From: Neodiprion pinetum
Lineage: Eukaryota > Arthropoda > Insecta > Hymenoptera > Diprionidae
Length of the DNA stretch: 64,000 bases
Direction: 5' to 3'
Assembly: GCF_021155775.2 (NCBI RefSeq)
Contig: NC_060237.1
Span: 20,234,970-20,298,969, forward strand
Positions 50,701 to 62,183 of this stretch are shown here, in pieces (position 1 is the first letter of the stretch; the number at the start of each line of letters is the position of its first letter). A program made the translations under genes and the position numbers. Below the pieces are notes generated by a model. That model was not told the DNA's origin and did no database searches. It was given only the letters and a program-made list of their open reading frames with translations.

Positions 50701-53700
50701 TATTGGAAGAAATCTGGCTACGTATTCTCTGATTAAAATCAAGGATCACGGTCGGTCACTTGGAGTTATTATGTAAACGATCTATTTGAAATTTTTATTT
50801 TTTTCAAATTTTACGCACGGTATTACAATTTTATTTAGGTCTGCATGTGTAGCTACTACGGAATAAACGAAGCCAATCACTTGCAACGTGATCGATGTAA
50901 AAAGATCGGGACTCTCGGGTAATTCTGGTGGAAACTGGGACGATGTTTTATTTGTTTTTACTTCATTCTTCGAGCTTAATATAAATCGATATCACTGCGA
51001 TAAGCAATTTGTCATTGTATTAATCTCCGGATCGGATTCTTTTTCTTTTTTCCTCTACTAAGTATTTTGCCCCGTATACCGGGGTGCAAAGATAAATCTT
51101 CGGCGAAGCGTTGATAAAATCGTGTCGATACTGCGGGATACGACTTTTGCAACCCCATCAAGTCACTTTCAACAAATAAATGAAAGACGAACTTTCTGGG
51201 TTTGGAGTTATGGAAGTATATGTGTAGGATTGAACGCATCCTCACGCGATCCGAGCATAAAGTATCCCACGAAAAATGAATTGGAACATTGTAGGTATCT
51301 AACATCAACCTAACTTTATCGTCTCGTCGTCAACCTAGATACGATAAAAAAAAAAGTCTCACACATGTTTCTTCCCACGTGTTTCTCCTTGAAAACTATT
51401 TCTCGCAAATCTTCAGGATTCACTCATATTAGGTACCTAGCTGTCCTGGTCCAAGCCAGCTCCATCAGAAATGTCACGCGTGACGGCTCTACGAAACGAT
51501 CCCACGGTAAGGGTAGTAGCAATATAGCGCTATATCTCCTTCAAGCTTTGTCGCGTCTTATATAAAAAGTGCCCTCAAGCTTTTTCTAACCTTTCGAAGA
51601 AATTGTATTTACCGTCGCGCCACTCGCGGATTGTGTCTACTTTGCAAACATCAAAAGACACTTCTCGCTTCCCGCAACCCGACTAACAATAAGCCGTATG
51701 AGTAAATTCGCGTTAGTCTTTGTCCAGCCTATTTCGCTCGTTGCGCTAGTTCCGTGACTTCGTTGGTTTTCCTCCTTCGTTACCAAGTGAGATATAAAGG
51801 TAGATAGAAAATGTTGTCAATGCTGATATTTTTGCCATAGAAACTCTGACAGATAAACTTGGAAAAACAGTTACCTAAAGATTTATCGATTATCCTCTAT
51901 ATCGAAAACTTGATCACAAATACCGAATTCATGTAAAACGAAAATGTGTCTCAAGTTAATCTACAAAAATTCATTTACCATTTACATATATTAATTCGTC
52001 AAGAATAAATGGTAAAATATTAAGAATAGCCGCGAAAAACTTGAAGGGATGCAATCGCTGTTCTTTTAGAAAAAGGAAAGGAGATAAAAAAAAAAACGTT
52101 ACGAAGAGAAGAGCAGAGCTTATAACGCTTGACTAGCAATTTATTTCCAAATGTAGAGCATAACCACGTTTTGTTTTTTTTTTTTCTTTTTTTCTTTGGT
52201 CTTTACAGAACGATACCACCAAAGAGCCAAATCACGCTGATGCTGCACGTCAAGGAATGCAGCGGCGTCAATTTCCTCGAGCATGTCCAGGTAAGCCTGT
52301 GAAATATTTCCTCCTTTCCATTTCCCTCCATATTTTCGAATGAAAAAATGACATTACCTACAAATGCGATTACTTCAGGCCAAGGTATCGCTTACGGCCG
52401 GCAGAAGAGGAGATCTTCAGATTCAGCTCACGTCACCGGCCGGCACCAAGAGCACGCTCCTGGCGAAGAGGCTGCACGACGCCTCGAAGGCCGGTTTCAA
52501 TCAGTGGCCCTTCATGTCCGTCCACACCTGGGGAGAACGTCCTCACGGTTCGTGGAAGCTGGAGATCCACAACGAGGGTCGTTACCTAGGTGAGTAAGCG
52601 CGCTCGTCGATAATAACCTCGGCGAAATGCGGACGTGGAACTTGGAATCCTCGGTGATTTCGGAACACCGTGCATAAAATTTATGACACTCGCCGGTTCC
52701 CCGTCGTTATGAAATTGCATTTCCGCTCGATCCACGTCTGCGTAATAATCCTTTTACATCAACGTGTTATACGCGTTGCCGTTGCAGATGTTTATGTGGC
52801 AATTTAACTCGATTTATTCGCTAAGAAGCTTATCGTCGAAGCATTCGTTTGCGGAAAATCTCCACTCGCTCGAATTATAAATTCGCGCGGTCTGGTGATC
52901 GAAACGCGTTTTATCACGACAGAAGTTAACAAGTTTCACACGCGAAATAGTTGAATCTCGTAAGCTCTCACACCGTGTCCGAGTCGCAGTTAACAAACTG
53001 CTTAATACCTCGTAAACGTAACGTTTCACACCAGTTGCGAAGAACTCAAGTCGCTTGATAATATACAGGGAAGATTTTTTTTCTCACGCTCACCGGTTGT
53101 TAAACAACTAGCGATTAAATGTAACTGTGTTTCATCTAGACAGCATTTAAGTGCTTTACCATCCATCCTACTCGTGATATTTTAGACGTGGTTAAAAACA
53201 AATTTTTTTTCAAATATACATCACCTTCCAGACCACATGATTTCTTCTCACGATTATAATCAGACAATTTATACGGTTACAAATCTACAGAGCGAGATTA
53301 CTTTTGAGGCAACACTTGGTCTCGTTACACCGAAAATCACGTTCTTACATATTAACTTTAGTCAGATATCAATTCGGGATTATCAGAACAAAAGGGTTGT
53401 AAAATCCAGCGTGAAAATGCGTTGGTACAACAGCCGAGCATGCGTCCAAACAATATTCTCTCCAAGTTTAATGCTTGTGTAATCTGTCTCACATAACTGT
53501 TTGCATTGTCTACTGACCTGGCCTGTAAAAGCTTAAATTAACAGTTGGGCGAACAGATATACATGTATGTACTGACAATGAGTTGAGACACTGATTGTTG
53601 GGGTCCGTGAATCTGAAAATGTTTTGCTTCAATCGAATAGCTTGTCTGTTAATTTACGAAGCTATTGACTAATCTCGGGCGTAACCTTTCATGAAAGAAG

Positions 53701-56250
53701 CAACGCCAATAATCCAAAATCGAATCAGCCTCCGTTGAATCGCAAATACGGAATTACGGATGTAAATCGCAGTGCGCAAGTCTTGTTGTTCAGAAACTAT
53801 GATACGAATCATGACAACCGATATTACAAGCTAATGAAAGATCAGAATTTTCACGATACAATGGAAACTCTGTTCTTTTGTAGTCTAGGGAAAATACGGA
53901 AAAAGGTATTACCACACCGGAGAAGCATTTCTTGTACGCTTGACACTTCCATTGTGTCTAGTTCGACTCGGGTAATCCTCGCGTCCTTGAAATGTGAGAG
54001 AATACAAATAGCTTCGGAGTTGTTCCCGCTCAATTCGTCAACGCTGGAATTTTCACCGAACTGAAGTCTGTCGGACGTAATTTTACAGTGAATGGAATCT
54101 CAAGGTCTAGTTTCATCAGTTTCCCTTTCAGAATCCGGGAGAAAGAAACATTTCAAACGCGGTTACATAGCCGAACCGTGACGGTAGACTTCTTTTTTAA
54201 TGGATTACACGCATCAGATGCGAGAATTTAACAGATCCTGGGTTCATTTTCGATCCACAGTCAGTGTCATCCGCTCGGTTTTTTTATGTATTTTTAATAG
54301 TATACAGTGAATAGGTAAAACAATCGAAGTGAACACAACAAAAACGCCATGTTACACAGCCCCGCTTTCCTATTCTACGCGCTCAAAACGGCCGTGCATT
54401 ACTCAGATTCATGTTAATGGCTAAGCTTCAATACTCGTAACTTTGTAACGAGGTAATTTCAAGCTAACGTCAGGATGCGAAACCTGCGAGTCGCAGCTGA
54501 CGCCTTTGAGCTCCCCGAAAAGACGAGAATGGGATGAAAGAGGGCGAAGAATCCATTAGCGAGCGTGGCTTCGCATGGCACTGCCGGGTTTGAATTATCA
54601 TTGTTGTTAGGAAACGGAAACGAAAATTAACACCTCAAGCCGGTACAAGGTAATCTCTGAACATAAAAAATACGAAACGGTTCCTCGTTTCACATTTCCT
54701 CGTCAATGTACACCCGTAAAAAATACCCTAAAATAAGAATGAAGGGAATTGGTTGGCCAAAAATCGATACCGATAATTAATTGCGCCTCGAGATATTCGT
54801 ACATTGAGTAGTTATCAACTTATCATATTTCTGAGCTACGAAGATCTCTTTAAAAGTCAAAAAATGGAAAAAAAATACTGATATTATGAAGAAATAAAAA
54901 TTTCAAATCGTTCAAAAATTGTTAAGTTTACAGTAAACTGGTTCGTTTTTACTCTACGACGGCTCGTTTTATTCAAGAGACTATTTGTCTAATCAAATTT
55001 GCTCAAACACTTTTTTTTTTAACACGTTCGCATCACGTTATTGACCAATGGTGCAACATCGAATTGACCAGTGAATTAAAAATAAAAAACACTCTCTGTG
55101 AATTTACAAAAAAATAGTATTTTAAATAAAAAGAGCCGTCGTAAAGTAAAATGGAATAAATTTACCAAATTTTTGTTTACAGCATTTTGAAACAATTTAA
55201 AATGAAGCACGGATGTCTGACAAGTTTTAGTTTGTAATACCAGTATCTTCGTTTTTTCCATTTATCGTGGCCTACGGATGTAGTAACTTGACCAATATAT
55301 ATATATATATATATACATAGACCCAGTGCACGACTGTCTCGTGATAAGATAAACAACGAAGCATTGATTTTTTGCCGACCAACCTCCTCATCAAGTTGCC
55401 TTTCGGCTGACGGCGACCCACAGGTCGGGCGACACTCCACGAGTGGGCCCTGATCTTCTACGGGACGTCGACGCTCCCCGATCGGACCGAGTACGCACTC
55501 TACAACCCCGCGACGGCGGGCAACATCCCCAGGAAGCCGTACGGCGGCCTTCGGACGACGGGATACTCGAGGAACCCGAACGTCCTGGCGCCGACGAGCT
55601 TCAAGGGGAAGCAAAAGGCCGGAGACAAGTCGTCGCACGTCGGTCAGCCGTACGTGGTGAACGTCCCGCAACAACCTACGAGGAAGAACAAGTCCAGGGG
55701 TCAGCACAAGAACGGGAAATCGGCGAACCGCGGGACCCCGAGGCCAACCATTCAGACCCTTCGCGGTGTTACGGCGCGAGGTCCGAGCCTCGGAGAACCT
55801 CGGCTCTACACGCCAAGACCGAGGGGCCGGACCTCGCCGCTTCCGACGAACCCAGCCGCGGCTTTGACGAGCTCGGCGACGACGGCAACGTCGACGACGA
55901 CGACGACGATGACGATGACGAGGCCGCAAACCGTTCGACAAAAGGGCAACTCCGGCTCGCCGTCAACCGTCGCCTCTCAGCAGCGGGGCCTCATCCTCAT
56001 GGAGCCGCTGGCTAAGACCGCGGGAAATAAAATTCCCGCGATATTTCAACAGTACCCCAAGATACAACAGCTCTATCCTCTTTATCCCGTTTACGCCGGG
56101 GCCAGGGGAGCTGGTCAGCACACACCCAGGGCCAAGGGACTCGACTTACTCCAGGACGAACAGTTCGACTCGAGGAATCTGCATCTGGACAAGGGTACCG
56201 GAACACGGGATCAAATTCTCTGTATCTTCTTTCAATCGACATTTCCCTAG
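44760..56250 (+). CDS. Fur1: Furin-like proprotein convertase, Fur1 type (5' partial)
   Basis: Exons: 44760-44981, 45062-45190, 45286-45451, 45561-45733, 49004-49421, 49513-49630, 52209-52290, 52379-52589, then a choice of last exon (55424-56250, or the one at 59818). All junctions are GT-AG with matching phase. This Golgi serine endoprotease cleaves secretory precursors after Arg-X-Lys/Arg-Arg. The window protein starts in mid-propeptide (ILGDWYHMEH), has the internal site RSVSKR and the activation site RTKR/D, then the S8 domain. The triad is Asp103 (TILDDG), His144 (RHGTRC) and Ser318 (HTGTSASAP), with oxyanion Asn245 (ASGNGG). These spacings of 41, 142 and 215 equal those of human furin D153/H194/N295/S368. 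The P domain carries the conserved RRGD (445-448) and WGERPHGSW. Signal peptide and first propeptide exon lie outside the window or were not found. Fur1 rather than Fur2 is inferred from sequence feel and the alternative ends. Confidence 0.92.
45734..49003 (+). other. Furin intron (between catalytic-domain exons 4 and 5)
   Basis: Donor GTATTT follows ITK at 45733; the acceptor TTTTAG ends at 49003. The 3.3-kb intron is AT-rich with scattered homopolymers (for example an A run near 47405) and no recognised gene or element. Confidence 0.85.
49631..52208 (+). other. Furin intron (between exons 6 and 7)
   Basis: Donor GTGAGT after NIGR; the acceptor follows a long T-rich tract ending TTTACAG at 52208. 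AT-rich, no recognised content. Confidence 0.85.
52590..55423 (+). other. Furin intron ahead of alternative last exon A
   Basis: The phase-1 donor CTAG/GTGAGT at 52590 is shared by both alternative 3' exons. The acceptor for exon A is CCCACAG, ending at 55423. A TA microsatellite lies at 55293-55314. Nothing else recognised. Confidence 0.85.
55293..55314 (+). repeat. AT dinucleotide microsatellite
   Basis: Eleven AT units, 110 bases upstream of furin exon A. Confidence 0.85.
55424..56250 (+). CDS. Fur1: Furin alternative last exon A: P-domain end plus long disordered tail
   Basis: Joined to the donor at 52589, it continues the P domain as ATLHEWALIFYGT, the conserved closing strand of furin P domains. 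It then runs about 240 residues of basic, Pro/Ser/Thr/Gln-rich, probably disordered sequence. This includes a Thr/Met run from an ACG repeat and a Tyr/Pro cluster (LYPLYPVYAG), ending TAG at 56250. No Cys-rich region and no membrane segment are present, so this isoform would be secreted unless spliced further. A weak phase-1 donor (AAGG/GTACCG, exon end 56194) could join it to a downstream exon. A polyadenylation signal lies at 57237. Codon use is strongly GC-rich compared with the flanking introns. Confidence 0.85.
55891..55921 (+). repeat. ACG trinucleotide repeat inside furin exon A
   Basis: A near-perfect ACG run codes Thr and Met residues in the used frame. In the next frame it would code poly-Asp. 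Length may vary between individuals. Confidence 0.75.
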
Positions 56251-57236
56251 CTTGTACCAAAGCGGGCGAGGAATTCATCCCCGTTTTTCTCTTCGTCCGG
56301 TAATCGTACACGTTAGTTGACCCGCGTTTAAGCGACGGATCTTTATTTGGAAAATTTATATCAATTTACACTGAGATTGAAATTTAATAGATAAAATTTG
56401 TATCAATTCAAGCTAATGCGATCAAATATTTTTTCACACTTACGCTTGGCAAAAATATAATCTCGAACACAGAAAAAAAATTAATACGTACCGGACGGAT
56501 ACTTTTGCAGACTAAACTGTAGTGCCGGATGAAAGGTGGATAAATCCTTCGCACCGATTGCAACCAGATGTTTTCGAATCTGTGTAAAATCTTGCGACAA
56601 ATATTTGTCAAACTTACCGTTTATTACAATTTTATCCAGGTTTAAAATTTACTTCAAAACATGTCAATTCGAAGAAAATAATGACAAAAAACGAAAATCG
56701 TCCCACACGGCGTTAATAGGACGAGTTAAGTGAACAGACTGTTCATTTTTCTCGAGTCAACTAGCCGTCCGGTTTCTCGTTTATCGTAATATCGCTTGGA
56801 ATGGTCGATTGGAGGAGTGACGGGATATTTGATTCTCCTATCTTATATGTACCGTTCAATAATCCGTAGGAATGCACTATAGCGCCGTAGCGAGGCGCCA
56901 AGCACCGTAATTCGACAATCTTCCGTTTGCTGCTTGAAACCACAATTTCGTTTCTCTCGATATGTTTAGTTGTGTAAATGTTTGTCGTTTACTTGTAATT
57001 TTTTTTTTTTTTTGCACCCTCACCTTGTAACTCTTGAGTTGGTGTAAACCCGTTTGTGTCCAATCCCGCTCGATTTACACTAACTGTAACATTATTTATT
57101 ACACGCTGTACCGCTTCGTAGCCGTTATTAAATCCACGCCAGTGTTATTATCCCAACTATGTAAATCACCTATACATTTATGTGTCGTTGAAATATCAAT
57201 TTGCGTGATCCACCTTCGCAACCACACGGTTAATGA

Positions 57237-57242
57237 AATAAA
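57237..57242 (+). terminator. Possible polyadenylation signal for the furin exon A isoform
   Basis: AATAAA followed by a GT-rich segment, about 1 kb after the exon A stop codon. Confidence 0.45.
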
Positions 57243-59499
57243 GTTTTGTCCAAACCATTCGCCTCGATCGGTTTACCAAAATGTGTAATTAAGTTTAATC
57301 ATGTTTTTTTTTTTTTTTTTTTACCCAAAGCTAAGTTAAACACTCATTTTTTCTTTGACGTGGATCTCCGAAATTCTCTGTACCTACACAGAATTTTTTG
57401 TGTATATTTACACTCGCCGCAATGATCTCATTAAAAGTCTCGTAATATAAACGGTAAGATCGAACGCAATCTCGTTTAAACTGCGGCTGACGTAATTCCG
57501 TTGTAACCCAGATTCTCACGTTTCGTTAAAAAATCAATTTAACGGTTTTTTTTTTTTTATTATTTCGTTCTCTTTTGTTTGTTGGTACCGCCCAGGTATG
57601 TACGTACTGGATTTTCATTAGATGACTTCGATAAATGCCTATTTTATTGTGATTCCGGATGTTGGAAATTTCTCCTGCGGAGAGCCCTGGCGGTGAGCGA
57701 GTATTTTTAAACCGGGACAAAATTTTCACCACCATCTCCGTACAATCATATACGTATATAGACGTATATACCCACGGTATATTAATTTTCCAGACGCCCC
57801 ACGCGCAGCCAACGCGCCTTCCTCGACTCTCCACACGTACAAAAAACAGCAAAAACAGCAATATTATAATATTATGCCCCATACGTTTACATTTACGTAA
57901 GAAACACCGTGCGCTTAATTAATTTTAAACCGTACATCGCATAAACACTTTTGTTATAACAGCCGAGTAATCCGCGGTTTGAGTTATTACACTTCTCCCG
58001 TTTGTTTATTTTCTCTTTTCGCCATTTTTTATATTTTTTCATTTCCGACACTTACTTTTCGTCTAATTTTGAGCGTTCTAGCATGTATGCAAGCAGCGCA
58101 CTCACAATCAGTACTATTTTATGCCAGATTTTTATACCGATCGAACATTCCAACGATTCTTACGCAGGCTTGCGTGCAGGTAAAGAAATATTGGAATGAT
58201 CGATAACGGGACATTTTCATTTTATATTATAAAGTACTGTAGACGAATGCTACCCATATATACGGTATTATTTTTTTTTCATAAACAATCTTTTTATATG
58301 CCATGGTAGCCGTAGTATAGTAATTATAACAGTAGCGTGGTACGCAACAGGACTTCGCATATTCCGTAACAGTTGCAAAACTCTGAAGAAAACTTTGAAC
58401 AAAATGCAAACAATCTGAAGTACCATTAACGATATATCAAAGAGTGCTTTGATGTGTAAGAGCTTGAATGAAAAAAAAGTATAAATTGAGTAGGAGGAAA
58501 AAAGTACAGGTTTATTCTAATATTTTCGGCACGTGTATTAATCAATGGAAATCCCTGTACACGTTGGTCACATGAATATTAATTTCACGGATATTACACA
58601 TGCGTCGACGAATCTCTCCGCCATACGCGATATATCCGTTGCACGGTAATGAATATTTCCTCGTCATTATCAACATCATAGCATAGTTCAAATAATGCAA
58701 AACCGTCCTGTTGCGATCTACTACCGATTTGGGACGAATTATGAAACATTATGAAGAGATGTTTTATTCATTTGTAACAAAAATTTGCTTATTGGGTGTA
58801 CTAATTAATGTCATGCTTTTTTCGCTGAACGTGAAAGCGGTTTTAATCTAGAACATCTATCTATCCTTTTTGCGATTTTAAACTGCTGACGTTTACTCTT
58901 TTAAAACACAGTGTGAACTAGTGGAGCGGGTAACATAACCTCCAAAACAAATGTATACGCAAGGGTCTCCGATAAGGAACATAGCCGGTAATGCATTCTT
59001 TTCGTCTTCCAGCTAAAAAGGAATGCATTTTTGGAACTCGTATCAGTCACACCACCTTCGCGAAGAGAACAATAAATTATTTCAGCGGCTTCAGCGACGT
59101 TTGTTCTTAACTGGAACACAAAAATAATTGTGCAGTACCTAATACGCTCCTCATCAGCGGCCATAATGTTTACATCTATATCGCTCCACTAGTTCATAAA
59201 GTGTTTTCAAAGCGTAGATATCAGCACTCGAAAATGACAAACGCATCGGCGGATATTCTAATTTGAAACTGTTTGCGAGACGACGAAAAAATAAATCACA
59301 CAAGAATATTTATATATTGTGTAGCGAGGAGACAAACTCAGTCTTTTCAGGCCGAGCGTCATTTTGCAATATGAGTCGTAGTCGAAAGTTGTCTCCTTGT
59401 TGCACACGATTCTTTACATAACAAGAGTATGTTAGGCGTTTTTTCACCAAGCATGAAATTGAGGTTAGGGTCGCGTAATGTCAGATTTGTTTGCGACGA

Positions 59500-59581
59500 C
59501 GCGCATGCGCGCGGTGCAGAAAAGACCACTTTTAACTCCTAGAAACGAAACGTGGTCTTTTCTGTACACCGCGCATGCGCA
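59500..59581. promoter_or_regulatory. Hairpin with two perfect NRF-1/Ewg-type palindromes
   Basis: CGCGCATGCGCG at 59500-59511 and CGCGCATGCGCA at 59570-59581 both match the NRF-1 consensus YGCGCATGCGCR (insect homologue erect wing). The bases inside them also pair: GCAGAAAAGACCAC at 59515-59528 faces GTGGTCTTTTCTGTAC at 59552-59567, with a short loop. So the whole unit is an imperfect inverted repeat with arms of about 29 bp. It lies about 240 bases upstream of furin exon B. It may mark an internal promoter or the ends of a small mobile element. Confidence 0.5.
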
Positions 59582-59817
59582 TTCGTAGACTCACTCTAAC
59601 GTCAGAGGAAACTTGTACTTCGCGTACGGAGAACACTCGTGAAAAAACTGGTAAAACATGCTCGCGTTACGTAAATTAATTTATACACTTGATAGAAAGG
59701 AATTCAAAAATAATCCCAAACGTTGAAGGATGCGCCTCGCACAATCCGCCAATACGCACACCGGCGTCGTGTATCCGCTTAAACGGACATCTAATTTATC
59801 CACTGGTCCTCTTGCAG

Positions 59818-60275
59818 CGGAGCTTGGCGAGTGGAAGCTGGTGCTTTACGGCACGAACACGTCCGTCGAAGGAGACGAGCTAGCGATCGGCGGCTCCAAG
59901 GGCAACGTCGACGTCGACCAGATACAGAGCAACGTCGTCGACACCGAGGGCGATCCTTTGGGCGGAAGTCAGCGGGTGGACCAGGCCACGCACACGGAAG
60001 TGGAGCAGACGACGAACGAAGATCAGACCAGCGGAGCTTGCAAAACCACCGCCGGGAACCAGTGCCTAGGTGCGTTTTGTGTCATGATTATAATTTTGCT
60101 TGTGTCTGTGATGAGCGAACCTAGGCCTATCAGGGCACCGGTAGCGGCCGAATCTGAAATCCGTGCCTCGTCGCCTCCTCGAAATCACGCGATCCGAGCC
60201 TGCCGCTTCGACTATAACGACGTCCACCCTCGTCCCCGTCGGTTACGAAGCCCGGAACTCACAGCGAGCTCATGA
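59818..60275 (+). CDS. Fur1: Furin alternative last exon B: P-domain end plus Cys-containing linker and possible membrane anchor
   Basis: The acceptor CTTGCAG precedes the exon, which begins in phase 1 and completes an Ala codon with the G left by the donor at 52589. It reads AELGEWKLVLYGTNTSV, a second version of the closing P-domain strand. An acidic linker and GACKTTAGNQCL follow, resembling the start of the Cys-rich region in furins. At that point (60069-60070) there is a good phase-1 donor, CTAG/GTGCGT. Read-through instead gives GAFCVMIIILLVSVM, a possible short membrane segment, and a 53-residue Arg/Pro-rich tail with a YNDV (YxxPhi-like) sorting motif, ending TGA at 60273-60275. Spliced and unspliced forms cannot be told apart from sequence alone. 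Confidence 0.75.
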
Positions 60276-62183
60276 TACTCGTTAACGAGACGCTACGACG
60301 CCGGGGGGGAAACCAACCGGGGGGGTTGAGATTCTCTTTTTTAATTATATGTGTACGAAAGGTGGAATAGAATACGTTTGGTCCTCTGATTCCTAGGGCC
60401 GATTGACTGAGTGCCGATCACTTGGCGCTCTTTTACTTGGCGCAGAGTGCGACGAAACTTTTTTTTTTTTTCTTTTTCTTTTGTCTTTTACGTTCCTAAA
60501 GTGCGCGGAATGTAACGCGTGATACGCAATCGGTTAAACGGAACTGTTCCGACTAATGGGATGAATACATGCTTACTCTATATCCGAATTTTCAGACATG
60601 TGTTTTTCCCCTAAGCTTCCTGCGAAAGTTCACACAAAATGGTTCCTTTTAGTGTCGTTGGGTCGAGTTTTTGGATAATTTTTAGTTGCGGACAGGCCGT
60701 TGCGACTATTTGATGTATCGGAGAAATCGGCAAGAGTACAGTAAACGCGTGAAGAATATAATATTATCAGAAAAGTTGAGGAAATTGAAAAATTTTCACT
60801 TTAAGTCTGCACGCGCTCATCGCGAAGACGCGATTAAATTGTGATTTAATGTAAAAAATTTATCCTTATAATTAAATACCTATAAATGTAATGAGCGAAT
60901 TAAAATTGACTGCGAGTATAAAAACGTACGATAAACACGTTATAGTACTGTAATTAAAAGAGTAAATCGGACGTTGCCAAAAGGTACAATTATGTCGCTT
61001 CGCTTTCAACACTGCCGAGTATTGAAAAGTAGAAATGAATTTTCAAAAAGAAGAAATCTGTACATACTGTAATTCATCGACTTACCTGTCGGCAAATATC
61101 GCTTTTACGATTCGTCGGTCCGGACGGGGGATACAGAACTTGATCGTTGACTTTGAGGGGGAAATAACTCGCTGAACTGACGTGTCAATAGATTTGCAAA
61201 TTAATTATCATTCACCTGAATTAATTTGAATTGACTGATTTAATGAGAATTAACTGAATTACTAAAATTTAACTGAAATATTGAGAATTAACTAAGAAAT
61301 AACTGAATTATGGAAAATTGAGTCAAGTTTATTTAAATTCTTTCGTATTCGTGACAGAATTATTTACTTACAGAGAGAAAAAAAAATTAATCAAATAAGA
61401 ATTTAGATCAAATTTAAAAAAATTATTTTATTTAACAGGTAATGCAAAAGAATGAATTGAACATTTTTCAGACTCACTTGAATTACGGTGAATTATCGAG
61501 AGAAAATTGTGATTTATGAATTAAGTTTAATTGAAGAAATCTACCTGAGTTAAAAAAAAATGAAGCTGAATTAAATGAATTTATTTAAATTAATTCAACT
61601 CAAAAAATGATCGTGTCGCTCAAATCTCGAGTTATTTTCCCCTCGGTTGACATAGTCAACTTTGTCCCCTGAATGTAATATTTAAGGGTTGCATGTACAG
61701 CGTGTAACAAGGTATCTTCAAAAAAAACTGGGGTATGCCTGAGTGAGAAAATTTTTTAATCCTTTTTCGAACAATCTTTTTAACTGAAAAAAGCTCATAA
61801 GTCAAAGCTGAAAGTAATTGTTGAATAGTTTGAACCCCGTCAGAAATCAAAACATTCGTTTATTGGAGATTAGATGGATTCATTTTTATTTTTTTTTTGT
61901 TTTTTTTCATAATCCCAAAACTATTCGGGTTCCCCCAATTTTATCGTTTCTTCTCATCTCTTTTTCTCTTTCTCCACCTTTCTTTCTGTATCTTTTTTTC
62001 TCTCTCTCCTTCTTTCTCTCTGATTTCTTTATTCGATCGACGGTTGAATGATTGTTCACCAAGCACCACGTGGCACCTAACCCAACCTGTACCATCTATA
62101 CGGATATGCACGTGAAATTTCTTCAAGTTCGAAAATCACTTAGCCACGTGGATTAGAGAACACGGCAGTTGGGCTAATATGAA
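60276..62183. other. Non-coding, AT-rich stretch
   Basis: No recognised gene. An acceptor-like TTTTCAG near 60595 is followed by a 27-codon open frame in furin-compatible phase 1, with little protein character. Degenerate GAATTAACTGAA-type repeats cover about 61.2-61.6 kb. A CT-rich tract lies at 61.95-62.03 kb. Confidence 0.5.
61200..61600 (+). repeat. Degenerate AT-rich repeat (TGAATTAAcTGAA type)
   Basis: Words such as GAATTAACTGAATTA, AACTGAAATATTGAGAATTAACT and GAATTAAATGAATTTATT recur many times over 400 bases. This suggests an old expanded short repeat or a low-complexity satellite remnant. Confidence 0.5.

Larger units (their letters stand above)
56251..59817 (+). other. Exon A 3' UTR and intron ahead of furin exon B
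   Basis: The first kilobase may be 3' UTR of the exon A isoform, given the polyadenylation signal at 57237. A 19-T run lies at 57304-57322. The remainder is AT-rich intron up to the CTTGCAG acceptor of exon B. The hairpin at 59500-59581 is listed separately. No other gene was recognised. Confidence 0.65.

Noticed and set aside
55177..55941. Minus-strand 254-codon frame opposite furin exon A
   Set aside because: Arg-rich shadow of the GC-rich furin exon, whose plus-strand reading matches the P domain.
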